DNA from: Thiotrichales bacterium
Lineage (GTDB): Bacteria; Pseudomonadota; Gammaproteobacteria; Beggiatoales; Beggiatoaceae
Direction of reading: 5' to 3'
DNA length: 64,000 nt
Assembly: GCA_016744475.1 (NCBI GenBank)
Contig: JADGEH010000009.1
Span: forward strand, 1 to 64,000
Shown here: piece after piece, positions 25,709 to 35,908 of the stretch
Numbering within the stretch: the first letter of the stretch is position 1
How the letters are laid out: each line of letters begins with the position of its first letter
The notes under the pieces: model-generated
What the model was told of the DNA's origin: nothing
Databases searched by the model: none
Seen by the model: only the letters and a program-made list of their open reading frames with translations
Made by a program: the position numbers and the translations under genes

Positions 25709-26812
25709 TTATTTTTTATACAAAATGTTGACAGGTTCAAGCCTTGGGTGAGTAGTACGGCGAGTCACGCTTGAACTGGCCGGTTCCATGTGACTTAAGA
25801 TATTGACGGGATAGACAGTCACGACACCTGCGGTATCTACATTGAGTTCAAAGGCTGTCCAAATATTACCTTCAGTATCCGCTACTAAAGCGTCTGCACC
25901 CGTTGCATCTTGCGGTCTAAACTGGCGCACGGCGTTATTGCCGATGTAGAGATCGACACTGGCACCGTCCAATAATGTGCCGCTACCTTCATATTGATAA
26001 ACCGTGTAACGATATAAACCAGGACGCAATTGAGCGCTATCTGTCGGCGGTTTAATCGTGACCGTTTCAGGGCCAAATGAAGTCACATCATCAATGTCTA
26101 ACACTGCCACACCATCTGCTGTGGTCTGGTTATCCCAGTAGATATGAAAACGATCCGCTTCATTCACAAAACCCGCTTCAACACCAGGTTCGGGCCCGGT
26201 TAAATGTGCATCTAAATCAATCGGATGTTCGCCCCAATTTAATACGACACGAATATCAGTTTCGGCTAAAGCTTGCTGACCCGAAGTGGGATTGAGGTTA
26301 AAAGCCTCCGTATTATTGCTGCCACAACTTAGATCAATGGGGCGGGAAATCCCTGCGTAATTATCGCTGACCACGCGCACTTCACGCGAACCGCTGGGTA
26401 ATTGACTAAAATTGACGGTTCCTTCTGCATTAGTGACGCTATTTTGTTCCCCGACACTGACGGCTGCATTGGCAATGCCTATACCATCAACGGCATTATT
26501 GACGACCACTTGCAAGTCGGCACAGTTTGCATTAGCCGTCGTCATCCCCGTAGCATTAGGTACCAGATGTAAAGTGCTCGGATCAAAATCAAATGGAACA
26601 TCATAATACACCGTGATCATTTGACTACGCCCACCAAAGGGATCAGGCACTTCAACATCTACCCGAATGTTATTGATTTGCACTGTATTAGCATCTACAG
26701 CAAAAGCTTGCACATTACTAAAATCAATAACGTTTGCAGCCATGCTCGACTGGCTCATGAGTAGAGCCATCGACGCAGACATGGCAAAAGATAGTATGGT
26801 TCTCATTTTCAT
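25709..26812 (-). CDS. Secreted protein with carboxypeptidase-like and YfaP-like beta domains
   Basis: 367 residues, signal peptide ending SQSSMA-AN. Residues about 100-165 form a carboxypeptidase regulatory-like (CNA-B-type) fold: VNNAVDGIGIANAAVSVGEQ, VTNAEGTVNFSQLPSGSR. Residues about 190-325 resemble the DUF2135/YfaP beta-sandwich: RVVLNWGEHPIDLDAHLTGP, FHIYWDN, RPGLYRYTVYQYEGSG. The short C-terminus repeats PVNIL (VYPVNILSH and LEPVNILYKK). No membrane anchor or sorting signal is visible. A role in the periplasm or outside the cell as a binding protein is inference. Standing alone, with a 206-bp AT-rich spacer upstream. Confidence 0.75.
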   Translation of the reverse strand: MKMRTILSFAMSASMALLMSQSSMAANVIDFSNVQAFAVDANTVQINNIRVDVEVPDPFGGRSQMITVYYDVPFDFDPSTLHLVPNATGMTTANANCADLQVVVNNAVDGIGIANAAVSVGEQNSVTNAEGTVNFSQLPSGSREVRVVSDNYAGISRPIDLSCGSNNTEAFNLNPTSGQQALAETDIRVVLNWGEHPIDLDAHLTGPEPGVEAGFVNEADRFHIYWDNQTTADGVAVLDIDDVTSFGPETVTIKPPTDSAQLRPGLYRYTVYQYEGSGTLLDGASVDLYIGNNAVRQFRPQDATGADALVADTEGNIWTAFELNVDTAGVVTVYPVNILSHMEPASSSVTRRTTHPRLEPVNILYKK

Positions 26813-27018
26813 GTACTCCTCATTGTTTAACTCGGTTTAGAATATTAAAAGTGATAAACTTCTATTCGTGTTTATTATTTTAGTCTACAAAATATTAAAA
26901 GAAACTAATATCCATAAAAAATTAAAGACATATCAGTGAACGCTTGTCTAAAAAATTTTTATGCTATTGATATAATTGATTGTTTCATAATAGCAAAAAA
27001 CCTCATGGCTCTCTCTCT

Positions 27019-29718
27019 TCACTCAGGCTGCGTAACATGAGAAGCATCTTTATTCATAAAATATTGCACATCAACAATAGTCAATGGTTTACTGTACAAA
27101 AAACCTTGGATTTTATCACATTGATGTTGTTGCAAAAAACGTAGTTGTTCAAGATTTTCAACGCCTTCTGCAATGACATTTAAATCCAAATCGTGGGCGA
27201 GATGAATAATAGCCGATGTAATCGCTTTATCATCAGGATTATCGGGAATATCTTTAATGAACTCCCGATCAATTTTAAGCGTATCAAAGGGCAAACGACG
27301 TAAATATCTCATAGAAGAATAACCCGTTCCAAAATCATCAATAGCCAACTTAATGCCCATCTTATGTAATGCTTGTAATTTATCAGAAGCATAATCAATG
27401 TCACCAATTAATACGCTTTCTGTGACTTCTAATTCTAAGTGATTCCCATCCAAACCTGTCTCTTGTAAAGTTTGAGCGATAAATTCTAGTAAGGCTTGAT
27501 GTTGAAATTGTCGTGTGGATAAATTAACCGCTATTCTAGGCACGCTTAAATGTCGTTGTTGCCAATGATGAATTTGATGGCAGACTGTTTTTAGCACCCA
27601 TTCGCCCACATCAATAATCATCCCTGTTTCTTCTAACAAGCTAATAAAATGGTTTGGACTCAGCAAACCCAGTTGAGGATGTTGCCAGCGGATCAATGCT
27701 TCTAAGCCCGTTAAGTCGCCCGTATGTAAATCCATTTGTGGTTGATAATACAAAATGAATTCTTCATGTTTTAAGGCTTGGCGCAAATCATTTTCTAATT
27801 GAAAACGTTCCAATGCGCGTTCATCATCTTCTTTGCTATAAAATCGGCAGGTATTTCCCCCCATCGATTTAGCCCGGTACATAGCAACATCCGCTTTTTT
27901 TAATAAACCAAAAGTGTCTTCTCCATCATCAGGAAAACGACTAATACCAATGCTGGTGCCAACAAACAACTCATGGCGTTGACAATAAAAAGGCTGCGCG
28001 AGTTGAGTTAAAATATTTTGTGCGATGCTTGTAATTTTTTCTTTGTTATTTAAATGGTTAAGTACAATAGCAAATTCATCACCGCCTAAACGAGCCACTA
28101 AATCTTCTTCACTGATACAGGTCAGCAAGCGTTGTGCTATTTGTTTAAGCAGTTCATCTCCCATATCATGTCCTAAAGAATCATTGATAATTTTAAATCG
28201 ATCTAAGTCGAGGAATAAGATAGAGAGCGCGCTGTTTTCATAACGCATACGGGCTAACATTTGCTTTAGATGGTTTTGTAATAAAGTACGATTAGGTAAT
28301 TGAGTGAGTGGATCATGATGAGCAAGAAAATGAATATGCTCTTCTTTGCGTATTCGTTCTGTGACATCTTTTCCTGTAGAAACAAAATGAGTGATATTAT
28401 TTTGACTATCTTTTAGTGGAGTGATGGTTTTTTCTTCATAATATAATTCTCCATTACATTTTTTATTAATGAAGATTTCGTTAAATATATCCCCACGCAA
28501 AATAGTGCTCCATAAACTAGAGTAAAAAGCATCACCTTGCTTATCTGACTTTAAAATACTGGGTTTTTGACCTAAAATATGCTCTTTATGATAACCACTA
28601 ATATGTTCAAATGAAGGATTAACATATTCAATGATTCCATCATAAGTACAAATCATCACCATATCTGCGGTTTGTTCTACAGCACTGGCTAATTTCCGCA
28701 TATTTTCTTCATTGCAACGGCGTTCTGTAATATCCGTGCAAATGCTGCATACTCGATAGGCTTTTCCTTGTGCATTAAACAAAGGGAATCGAATGGAAAT
28801 ATAATGATGCTCAGACTCTTCGTGCGGAATTTTTTCTTCAAACTGCATAGAAGTACCTGCTTGCAACACTTGTTGATCATGATCTTGAATGATATGGGCT
28901 AAACTAGAAGGGAATATATCCTCATCGGTTTTATTGTAAATATCTTCGATGTCTTTATTTAAGATTTTACAAAATTGTGCGTTTAATAATAAATAACGTC
29001 CCGCCGCATTTTTCAAAGAAATCAGTGTAGTGGAGTTATTGATAATAGCTAACAAACGTTCTTGCGTCTGACGCAATTCAGTCTCAGCCTCTAATCGTTC
29101 TTCAATTTCTTTTTGTAATTGTTCACTGGTGCTTTGTAAGGATCGGGTGCGTTCTCTGACTCTTTGTTCTAAATGATCATTGGAAGTGACTAATTGTTCA
29201 ATTGATTTCAAATCTTGATAGCCACGTAATGCCGCAGTGACTGTAGTGATGAGCTTAGGAGCGGTTAAATCTGATTTTTCTCGATAATCATTAATGTCGT
29301 AATTTAACATCACTTGTTGTTCTGGAAAGCTGCCTGCTTGTCCGGTGCGTAGAATAATACGCACAAAACGGTTTTTAAGCTCATTGCGTACATATTCAAC
29401 AAAGGCTAATCCAGCATCATCCGTTTCCATAATAACGTCGAGCAAAATAACTTGAATATTAGGATACTCTTGTATAAGTTGCCGCGCTTGCTGTCCTGAA
29501 TAAGCGCTTAAAATAGTCATGCTTTGTTGTTGAAAGCGAAAGTCTTTAAATACCATACGGGTTAAAGAATGTAAGATTTCTTCATCGTCCACTACCAATA
29601 GTGTCCAACTAGCATCATCACTCGTCTTGACTAAGGGAAAAGACGATGTTGATGGCAATACCTCCTCCCGTTTATTTTCAGAAGGAAATAAAAGATCATC
29701 AGCATTGGTAGTAGGCAT
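27019..29718 (-). CDS. REC-PAS-PAS-GGDEF-EAL cyclic-di-GMP protein
   Basis: 899 residues from ATG 29718, 8 nt after the upstream kinase stop; a start at 29781 would overlap that gene by 56 bp. Domains: receiver about 35-160 (LLVVDDEEILHSL, phospho-Asp in VILLDVIMET), coiled coil, two PAS domains about 215-460, GGDEF about 470-625 with RLGGDEFAIVL intact, and EAL about 640-885 with EALIRWQHP, IDDFGTGYSSM and LKIDREFIKDI. Both synthetic and degrading signatures look intact; no RxxD inhibitory site precedes the GGDEF. It makes and/or breaks cyclic-di-GMP. The receiver is probably driven by the kinase encoded immediately upstream. Confidence 0.92.
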   Translation of the reverse strand: MPTTNADDLLFPSENKREEVLPSTSSFPLVKTSDDASWTLLVVDDEEILHSLTRMVFKDFRFQQQSMTILSAYSGQQARQLIQEYPNIQVILLDVIMETDDAGLAFVEYVRNELKNRFVRIILRTGQAGSFPEQQVMLNYDINDYREKSDLTAPKLITTVTAALRGYQDLKSIEQLVTSNDHLEQRVRERTRSLQSTSEQLQKEIEERLEAETELRQTQERLLAIINNSTTLISLKNAAGRYLLLNAQFCKILNKDIEDIYNKTDEDIFPSSLAHIIQDHDQQVLQAGTSMQFEEKIPHEESEHHYISIRFPLFNAQGKAYRVCSICTDITERRCNEENMRKLASAVEQTADMVMICTYDGIIEYVNPSFEHISGYHKEHILGQKPSILKSDKQGDAFYSSLWSTILRGDIFNEIFINKKCNGELYYEEKTITPLKDSQNNITHFVSTGKDVTERIRKEEHIHFLAHHDPLTQLPNRTLLQNHLKQMLARMRYENSALSILFLDLDRFKIINDSLGHDMGDELLKQIAQRLLTCISEEDLVARLGGDEFAIVLNHLNNKEKITSIAQNILTQLAQPFYCQRHELFVGTSIGISRFPDDGEDTFGLLKKADVAMYRAKSMGGNTCRFYSKEDDERALERFQLENDLRQALKHEEFILYYQPQMDLHTGDLTGLEALIRWQHPQLGLLSPNHFISLLEETGMIIDVGEWVLKTVCHQIHHWQQRHLSVPRIAVNLSTRQFQHQALLEFIAQTLQETGLDGNHLELEVTESVLIGDIDYASDKLQALHKMGIKLAIDDFGTGYSSMRYLRRLPFDTLKIDREFIKDIPDNPDDKAITSAIIHLAHDLDLNVIAEGVENLEQLRFLQQHQCDKIQGFLYSKPLTIVDVQYFMNKDASHVTQPE

Positions 29719-29725
29719 GGTGGTT

Positions 29726-32026
29726 TTACTCGGTAATAAAAGGTATTTCAATATTGAATTGGGCACCTTGATGGACTTCACTGGTACAGTGAATCTGTCC
29801 TTTCAAAGTTTGAGTAATTAAATTGTACACAATATGTAAACCTAATCCTGAACCACCTTCATTACGTCGAGTCGTAAAAAAGGGCTCAAAGATTTTACGT
29901 TGATGCTCAATGGGGATTCCAACACCACTATCTCTATACTCCAAACTCCAAAATGAAGGCGCTTGAACAATTTCAATATGGATAATACCTTGTTCTATAT
30001 CTCTCAATCCATGCTCTAAAGAATTTACCAAAAGGTTTGTCAAAATTTGTGATAACACACCAGGGTAAGTGAGCACCACAAAATCTTCTTCACATTCAAT
30101 AGAAACGGTATGCTGGGTACGTTTAAATCGTGGGTGTAAACTTTGTAAAATATCTTGCAAATAGGCTTTCAAGCGCAACGGGCGTTGTTCTTCATTGGTG
30201 TAATCTACAGCAATTTGTTTAAAGCTACGTACTAAATCAGCAGCGCGTTTTAAATTACTTAAAATCATTTCTGAAGAACTATCTGCTGTATTTAAAAAAT
30301 CTTCAAAATCACCGCGAGTTAAACTATTACTATGGTATTTTTTATAATAGGTTTGTACTTGCCCACGCAAGTGTGATGCCGCAGTCACTCCCACTCCCAC
30401 AGGGGTATTGACTTCATGAGCGACACCAGCCACCAACCCCCCCAACGAGGCCATTTTTTCTGATTCTACCAATTGTTGCTGAGCAGCTTTAAGCTCTTCT
30501 AAAGAATGTTGCAAATCCTGATTGCTGCGTTGTAAATCACTGGTGCGTTCTATCACTCGTTGCTCTAATTCTTCCTTGCTACGATGCAAGGCTTCTTCTG
30601 CTTGTTTTCGTTCTCTAATATCCTCCACCATTCCAATAGAGAAAGTCGGGTGTTCTCCCTCTTCTTCTAAAACAATGGACACGGTTAAATGTGCCCACAG
30701 TGTGTGCCCATTTTTATGGACATAACGTTTTTCCATGTTATAACTATATATTTCATGATTAAATAATGCTTGATATTGTTTTACATCAAGATAAGCATCA
30801 TCAGGATGTGTCACATCGACAAAAGACATCATCAGCAGTTCTTCTGCGCTATAGCCTAGAAATTTTTGCAATGCTTGATTGCTCAGTACCGGGCGGCCTT
30901 CTTTATCTACTAATGCAATCCCTAAAGAAGCATGGTCAAAAATCGAGCGAAATCGAGCTTCACTTTCTTGTAAAGCTTTTTCTGCCACCTTGCGCGGTGT
31001 AATGTCTTCGTAAATAGCCACCACTTCACCATTAGATAGCTTGTATACATAATTTTCTCGCCAACCACATAAACGATTATCTTGATAAAAACTGATAGGG
31101 TGTTGGCGTGGTTTAGCATCTTGGTAAACTGCACGAAATATGTTTAATAAACCAAATTCAATCACGCCAGGGAAAACATCGGTGACTCGTTGTCCTAAAA
31201 TATCAGAACGTTCAATATTTTCCATTTTTTCGCCGCTTTTATTGAAATCTAAAAATATAAAATCTTCCCCATCATTAATGGCTTGATAAACTGCAATACC
31301 TGAAGGTGAACTTTCAAATAAGGCACGATATTGAGTTTGAGCGGCATGTTCCGTAGCTAAGCGACGTTCTAAAGGACGGAACACCAATAACCATAAACAC
31401 ATTAAAGCGATGAATGAAACACTAAAGATAATGCGTTCTAGCCATAAGCTGTCACTCATTTTCTGCTCACTTAAACCAGCATATTGCTCACTCAAAGCAT
31501 CTTGTGCGCTTAATAATTGAATTTTATAATCCCCTATTTCTTTGTATAGAGAATGAGAGGGCGTTAATAGTAGCGGATCACTGTCTTCTAAATGTTTAAT
31601 GAGATTCAAATAAACTGTGAGCTTTTCATTGAATTGATAAGGAGCGCTGAAAAATACAGGATGAAGTACCTGTGCTAGAAGTGTTGAATTCTGGCTATGG
31701 GTGAGTAACTGCTGATGATTGTGTGACAATTGTTGACTGGCTGCCTGTAGACGTGCCAGCCAATCTTGTGCTTCACGCTGGCTGTGGCACATGACTAATT
31801 GTGTGGCATCGCTGTGTATTTGTTGGATGAGAATGCGCTGCTGGTTATTGATGTTCATCGCTTCAACAATGAGGCGATTGTCTTGCAGAGCCTGTTCTAT
31901 GCTCCAAAAGCTACTAAGCAGCAAAACAGCGATGATGCTGAGCACGAGTAGATGGAAATAATGCCCGTGTTTATGCTGCACAAATGCTATGAAAGCCTGC
32001 TTTAGGCTGAAATGCGAAAAAGTCAT
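29726..32026 (-). CDS. Membrane PAS sensor histidine kinase
   Basis: 766 residues from ATG 32026, which has GGAG 7 bp upstream; an ATG at 32056 adds 10 non-conserved residues. Membrane helices at about 25-43 and 203-223 enclose a periplasmic helical sensor. Two PAS domains follow (about 235-345 and 365-480), then coiled coil, HisKA with VAGVAHEVNTPVGVG (His in the H box) and HATPase with GGSGLGLHIVYNLITQTL. No receiver of its own. The GGDEF-EAL response regulator gene starts 8 nt after its stop, so this is almost certainly its cognate kinase, linking an envelope signal to cyclic-di-GMP. Confidence 0.9.
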   Translation of the reverse strand: MTFSHFSLKQAFIAFVQHKHGHYFHLLVLSIIAVLLLSSFWSIEQALQDNRLIVEAMNINNQQRILIQQIHSDATQLVMCHSQREAQDWLARLQAASQQLSHNHQQLLTHSQNSTLLAQVLHPVFFSAPYQFNEKLTVYLNLIKHLEDSDPLLLTPSHSLYKEIGDYKIQLLSAQDALSEQYAGLSEQKMSDSLWLERIIFSVSFIALMCLWLLVFRPLERRLATEHAAQTQYRALFESSPSGIAVYQAINDGEDFIFLDFNKSGEKMENIERSDILGQRVTDVFPGVIEFGLLNIFRAVYQDAKPRQHPISFYQDNRLCGWRENYVYKLSNGEVVAIYEDITPRKVAEKALQESEARFRSIFDHASLGIALVDKEGRPVLSNQALQKFLGYSAEELLMMSFVDVTHPDDAYLDVKQYQALFNHEIYSYNMEKRYVHKNGHTLWAHLTVSIVLEEEGEHPTFSIGMVEDIRERKQAEEALHRSKEELEQRVIERTSDLQRSNQDLQHSLEELKAAQQQLVESEKMASLGGLVAGVAHEVNTPVGVGVTAASHLRGQVQTYYKKYHSNSLTRGDFEDFLNTADSSSEMILSNLKRAADLVRSFKQIAVDYTNEEQRPLRLKAYLQDILQSLHPRFKRTQHTVSIECEEDFVVLTYPGVLSQILTNLLVNSLEHGLRDIEQGIIHIEIVQAPSFWSLEYRDSGVGIPIEHQRKIFEPFFTTRRNEGGSGLGLHIVYNLITQTLKGQIHCTSEVHQGAQFNIEIPFITE

Positions 32027-32056
32027 CGACCTACTCCTGCTGTTGCGGCATATCAT

Positions 32057-32552
32057 TCTCTAAGGGGACGCAAAGGCTTAATTTTAATTATTAAAATAGA
32101 CTCACAGAAAACGTAAGATTTTCGTTCGCTTCACGTTGTGTGTGTAAGGTGAGTCATTATCTATGGTTAATGATGTAAGTATTTGTAAAAGCAAAGGGGA
32201 AATGATTAATTTTAGCGAAAGAGGGGGGCAATTTAGCCACATAGGCAGCACGAGAAAGGCTTGAATGCAGTTCGTCTACCGCAGATGGCCTTTAATTCTA
32301 TGCGATAGAGCTTGAAATGCTAGAATCTGTAGATGTTTAAGAAAGGTCATGACCTCACTCACTTTACTGGCTTTGTAGAATGTTATGGCTCTCGTAGTTG
32401 GCTGAACCGCTTTGATGGAGTGCTTGTTTTTCAATAAAAAATGATTGAACCTAGTCATGAATATATGCATCTTGTTGTTCACAATAGAGTGCCGTGAGTA
32501 TTTTATAAAGCTTTGCATTACATGGCTAGGGTTGGCTAGTTCTAATGTGTCA
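32057..32552. other. Long spacer without a convincing gene
   Basis: About 496 bp between the kinase start and the moxR stop. A frame runs through it on the minus strand into moxR in another phase, but it has no ribosome site, no recognisable domain and poor composition. I see no tRNA, repeat family member or clear promoter. It should contain the promoter of the PAS kinase operon. Confidence 0.5.
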
Positions 32553-33509
32553 TTAAGGAATAGCCACGACTTCCAGCAAGCGTTTAACAAAGTGGGAGGG
32601 CGTAATGCCATCGGCTTCTGCTTCAAAGGTAAGCAAGATGCGATGGCGCAGAATATCCGGTGCGACTTGTTGAATATGTTCTGGTGTGACAAATTCATCG
32701 CCGTTTAACCAAGCCTGCGCACGCGCACAGCGGGCAAGGGCAATGCTCGCACGCGGTGACGCGCCAAAACGACACCAGCGAGTGAGGTCGCGGTCTAGTT
32801 TTGCGGGATGACGGCTGGCTAGTACGATGTCCACAATATAGCGATTGAGCTTGTCATCTAAGTACACTTCTGCCACGGCTTTACGGGCTTCAAATAAATC
32901 TTTTTGCGTCAGCGGTTGTGCGGGAGGACGCGGACGTTGTTTTTGCTGCTGGCTGTCTAAGGCCATGATTTGTAATTCTTCTTCATGATTCGGATGATCC
33001 ACCCAAACATGCATTAAAAAGCGGTCAAGCTGCGCTTCAGGTAACTGATACGTGCCTTCTTGTTCGATGGGATTTTGTGTGGCTAATACCATGAAGAGTT
33101 CGGGCAAAGGATAGGTGCGTTGTCCTACTGTGACTTGATGCTCTGCCATCGCTTCTAACAAGGCTGACTGCACTTTTGCGGGTGCTCGATTGATCTCATC
33201 AGCGAGCAAAATATTGTGAAAAATAGGGCCCGGGCGGAATTCAAAATCGCCATGTGCTTGGCGGTAAACATCGGTACCAATTAAATCGGAGGGCAATAAA
33301 TCAGGCGTGAATTGTACTCGATGAAAATCACCGTCAATCGCTTCTGATAGAGCTTTGACAGCGGTGGTTTTAGCCAGTCCTGGCATTCCTTCCACTAAGA
33401 TGTGTCCATCACTCAATAGCCCAATCAATAAGCTGTTGATTAATGATTGTTGACCGATGACGCGGGATTTTATATGCACACGCACCCGATCAAGTATCGA
33501 TGAATCCAT
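32553..33509 (-). CDS. MoxR family AAA+ ATPase
   Basis: 318 residues. MoxR ATPases act as chaperone-like remodelers, usually with a VWA protein. Walker A GMPGLAKTTAVKAL, Walker B ILLADEINRAPAKVQSALLEAM, sensor FMVLATQNPIEQEGTYQLPEAQ, FGASPRASIALARCARA. The Lys of Walker A and Asp-Glu of Walker B are present. The normal downstream DUF58/VWA gene is missing: after the stop there is a 496-bp spacer. Another MoxR gene lies at 39858, only moderately similar. The two-component genes on either side suggest a regulatory setting. Confidence 0.9.
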   Translation of the reverse strand: MDSSILDRVRVHIKSRVIGQQSLINSLLIGLLSDGHILVEGMPGLAKTTAVKALSEAIDGDFHRVQFTPDLLPSDLIGTDVYRQAHGDFEFRPGPIFHNILLADEINRAPAKVQSALLEAMAEHQVTVGQRTYPLPELFMVLATQNPIEQEGTYQLPEAQLDRFLMHVWVDHPNHEEELQIMALDSQQQKQRPRPPAQPLTQKDLFEARKAVAEVYLDDKLNRYIVDIVLASRHPAKLDRDLTRWCRFGASPRASIALARCARAQAWLNGDEFVTPEHIQQVAPDILRHRILLTFEAEADGITPSHFVKRLLEVVAIP

Positions 33510-33574
33510 AACAAAGTATCCTTCTTATTTGGGTTGTAGAGTTTTAGAAGCTGTCCGGTCAATATAAATAGTGA

Positions 33575-34531
33575 TCAATGGGATTCTTGTTGCTGATCAT
33601 TTAAATGAGGCTGGCGGTAATGCGGTAAGCACAAAGTAAAACAACTGCCTTCCCCCATTTCACTCTGTAATTCAATCTGCCCCTGTAAAAGTTCTGCCAG
33701 TTGCTGTGATAAGGCAAGCCCTAATCCGGTGCCACCATAATGGCGAGTGGTTGAACTATCTGCTTGAATAAAGGGTTGAAATAATTTTTGTTGTTGATGT
33801 TTTTCAATGCCTATCCCGGTATCAATGACTTTGAATGATAGATAGGATTTATTGGATTTCACTACTTGTTGAATGCTCAGTGTAATCTTCCCTTCTTGAG
33901 TAAATTTACAGGCATTGCTTAATAAATTGAGTAAAATTTGTCGTAATTTAGTGACATCGGTATGCCATAAAGAAACATCAGGATCACATTCAATTAATAA
34001 ATGATTGTTTTGTTTTTGTGCCAAGCCTTGTACGATAACACGCAATTCCCATATGAGTTCTTTAATATCTATGGTCTCTGCATGAACCTGCATTTTTCCC
34101 GCTTCAATTTTAGAAAAATCTAACACATCATTAATCAAACCCAATAGTTGATTGGCGGAGATACGGATTTTATTTAAATCTTCAGTCCATTCAGAACCTG
34201 TTTCTTCTGCTTCTTCATGCAACATGTCGCTATAACCAATAATGGCATTCATGGGGGTTCTTAATTCATGACTCATATTAGCTAAAAAGCTGCTTTTAGC
34301 CATATTGGCAGCTTCAGCCGTTTGTTTTTCACGTTGACTATCTTGATATTGTTTTTTATTTTCTAATGATTGTTTTTCAAAATGCAAAGCTTGTTGAAAC
34401 ATAGCAAAAGCATTGCCTTGCTTGTCGGTAGTGTGTTCTACTTGTTTGATTAATACTTGATTGGTTTTTTCTAATTGTTTAATTCTATTTTCTAAAGTTT
34501 GGATATATTTTTCGTGTTTATGATGAGACAT
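33575..34531 (-). CDS. Soluble histidine kinase next to the FIST sensor
   Basis: 318 residues, no membrane segment. An N-terminal coiled coil ([20 protein letters not shown]) leads into HisKA with [20 protein letters not shown] (phospho-His) and HATPase with [17 protein letters not shown] and [16 protein letters not shown]. No PAS and no receiver. The FIST gene ends 12 bp upstream; the pair fits the known association of FIST sensors with kinases, where the FIST protein supplies the ligand input. The output regulator is not adjacent. Confidence 0.9.
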   Translation of the reverse strand: MSHHKHEKYIQTLENRIKQLEKTNQVLIKQVEHTTDKQGNAFAMFQQALHFEKQSLENKKQYQDSQREKQTAEAANMAKSSFLANMSHELRTPMNAIIGYSDMLHEEAEETGSEWTEDLNKIRISANQLLGLINDVLDFSKIEAGKMQVHAETIDIKELIWELRVIVQGLAQKQNNHLLIECDPDVSLWHTDVTKLRQILLNLLSNACKFTQEGKITLSIQQVVKSNKSYLSFKVIDTGIGIEKHQQQKLFQPFIQADSSTTRHYGGTGLGLALSQQLAELLQGQIELQSEMGEGSCFTLCLPHYRQPHLNDQQQESH

Positions 34532-34543
34532 GGTATAGACCTC

Positions 34544-35683
34544 CTATTGAGCAATAGCAACACCTGTGAAGGTTTGATTAATGTGTAGGGCGTTGAGTTG
34601 TTCTCCATACGTATTAAAACCAAATATATGATATTGTTGCACCAAGTGATTGATATTTCCATATAAATCTTTGCGGTCAATTTCTAAGCGTCTTAAAATA
34701 CAATCACAAGCCAGTACCAAACCGATGTCCCCTATTTCTGCACTAATAAGTTCTAAGCTGTGATGTAGGTTGCCGACTAAATCACCGCATTCACCTATTC
34801 TAAGCACCACACCGGTATCAATCGCACAATAAAACGATAAGCTATCATCTTCAGGCTGACGCGCTAAAATAGAACGCACATGGTATTGTCCGGCGACTTT
34901 GACCAATAAAGGTGACAGGGCATATACTGATGGGTCTAGTTGTTCTATGGGAATACCTAATAAACGTGCATATTCTTGTGCAGCGGGAGCACCATTTAAT
35001 TCATAAACAATACGCTGTGCAGCATCGGCTTCTGTCACCACTACGATTTTTTCAGTGGCTTGAAAGTGTTCGGTTTTAAATACTTTTAGAGGCTGTCGAG
35101 TGTTAATTAAAGTGAGTAATGCACCATCTGTATGAAAAGCGCCTTGATAATAGATATAGGTATTTTTAAAGTTAAAAGCATCTGCGCTTGAACCACCAAA
35201 CAAAGGAATGCCGCCCAGAGCTTCATATAATGTACTGACCAGCACTTCTTCTTTTTTGCTTAAACCATCGACTAATAAAAAGCCAAAAGAGTGTTCTGGA
35301 TCAAGCATCTCTGTGTTCTGATGAAAGTCTTGCTGAAATTGTTGAGCAGTGTGCAGGGTGGTGGCCATATTAAAGGCTTGTAAAGATTCAATCAGTAAGC
35401 AATCCACATGAAATGCTGATTGGCATAAACTGATAGCCACTAAAGAAGCTTCGGTATAACCCGATACGCTGATTTCTCCAGCCGTGGTGCAGCCAATGAC
35501 GGGCATATCACCAAACCATCGTGCAAAAGCTTCAGCCAATGAGGCTTTATCGTAACTGGGACTGCAATAAAAGAGGATAATGGCAGGTGTTGCGGGGCTT
35601 AAACTGTGATAGATGTCTGCAACAGCAGAAGCGGCATCGGGATGTTGGGAACAAGCTTGTTTCCATGTAGGTGTCTGATTCAT
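34544..35683 (-). CDS. FIST domain sensory protein
   Basis: 379 residues with FIST N and C domains: VIGCTTAGEISVSGYTEAS, FGFLLVDGLSKKEEVL, GGIPLFGGSSADAF, then the C-terminal YARLLGIPIEQ, and near the end LVLACDCILRRLEI and FNTYGEQLNALHINQTFTGV. FIST domains are thought to bind small ligands such as amino acids. The stop lies 12 bp before the kinase gene, so both are co-transcribed. No membrane helix, so the ligand is sensed in the cytoplasm. About 225 bp of spacer with a small hairpin (accacc/ggtggt, 35721-35736) separate it from the divergent coaX. Confidence 0.9.
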   Translation of the reverse strand: MNQTPTWKQACSQHPDAASAVADIYHSLSPATPAIILFYCSPSYDKASLAEAFARWFGDMPVIGCTTAGEISVSGYTEASLVAISLCQSAFHVDCLLIESLQAFNMATTLHTAQQFQQDFHQNTEMLDPEHSFGFLLVDGLSKKEEVLVSTLYEALGGIPLFGGSSADAFNFKNTYIYYQGAFHTDGALLTLINTRQPLKVFKTEHFQATEKIVVVTEADAAQRIVYELNGAPAAQEYARLLGIPIEQLDPSVYALSPLLVKVAGQYHVRSILARQPEDDSLSFYCAIDTGVVLRIGECGDLVGNLHHSLELISAEIGDIGLVLACDCILRRLEIDRKDLYGNINHLVQQYHIFGFNTYGEQLNALHINQTFTGVAIAQ

Positions 35684-35908
35684 AGTTTGTTATGTTTTTA
35701 AAATAAACAGGCTGCGTGAAACCACCTAAAGGTGGTCTGGTGATATTTTATATAGTACGACTCATTCACTAAAAACCCCAAATAATAGATACTGTTTTTA
35801 GAGGCAAGTCACACAATAATGCGGAGGTTTATACGCCTACTGCGGTTTTTTTGTTTAAATGAGGCAAAATTAACACTTTTGCCTCACCTCACTGTTTAGC
35901 TTAAAAAA

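Noticed and set aside
32276-32698. 140-residue frame on the minus strand overlapping moxR
   Set aside because: It runs through the 3' end of moxR in another phase, has no ribosome site and no recognisable domain. Composition is like non-coding DNA.
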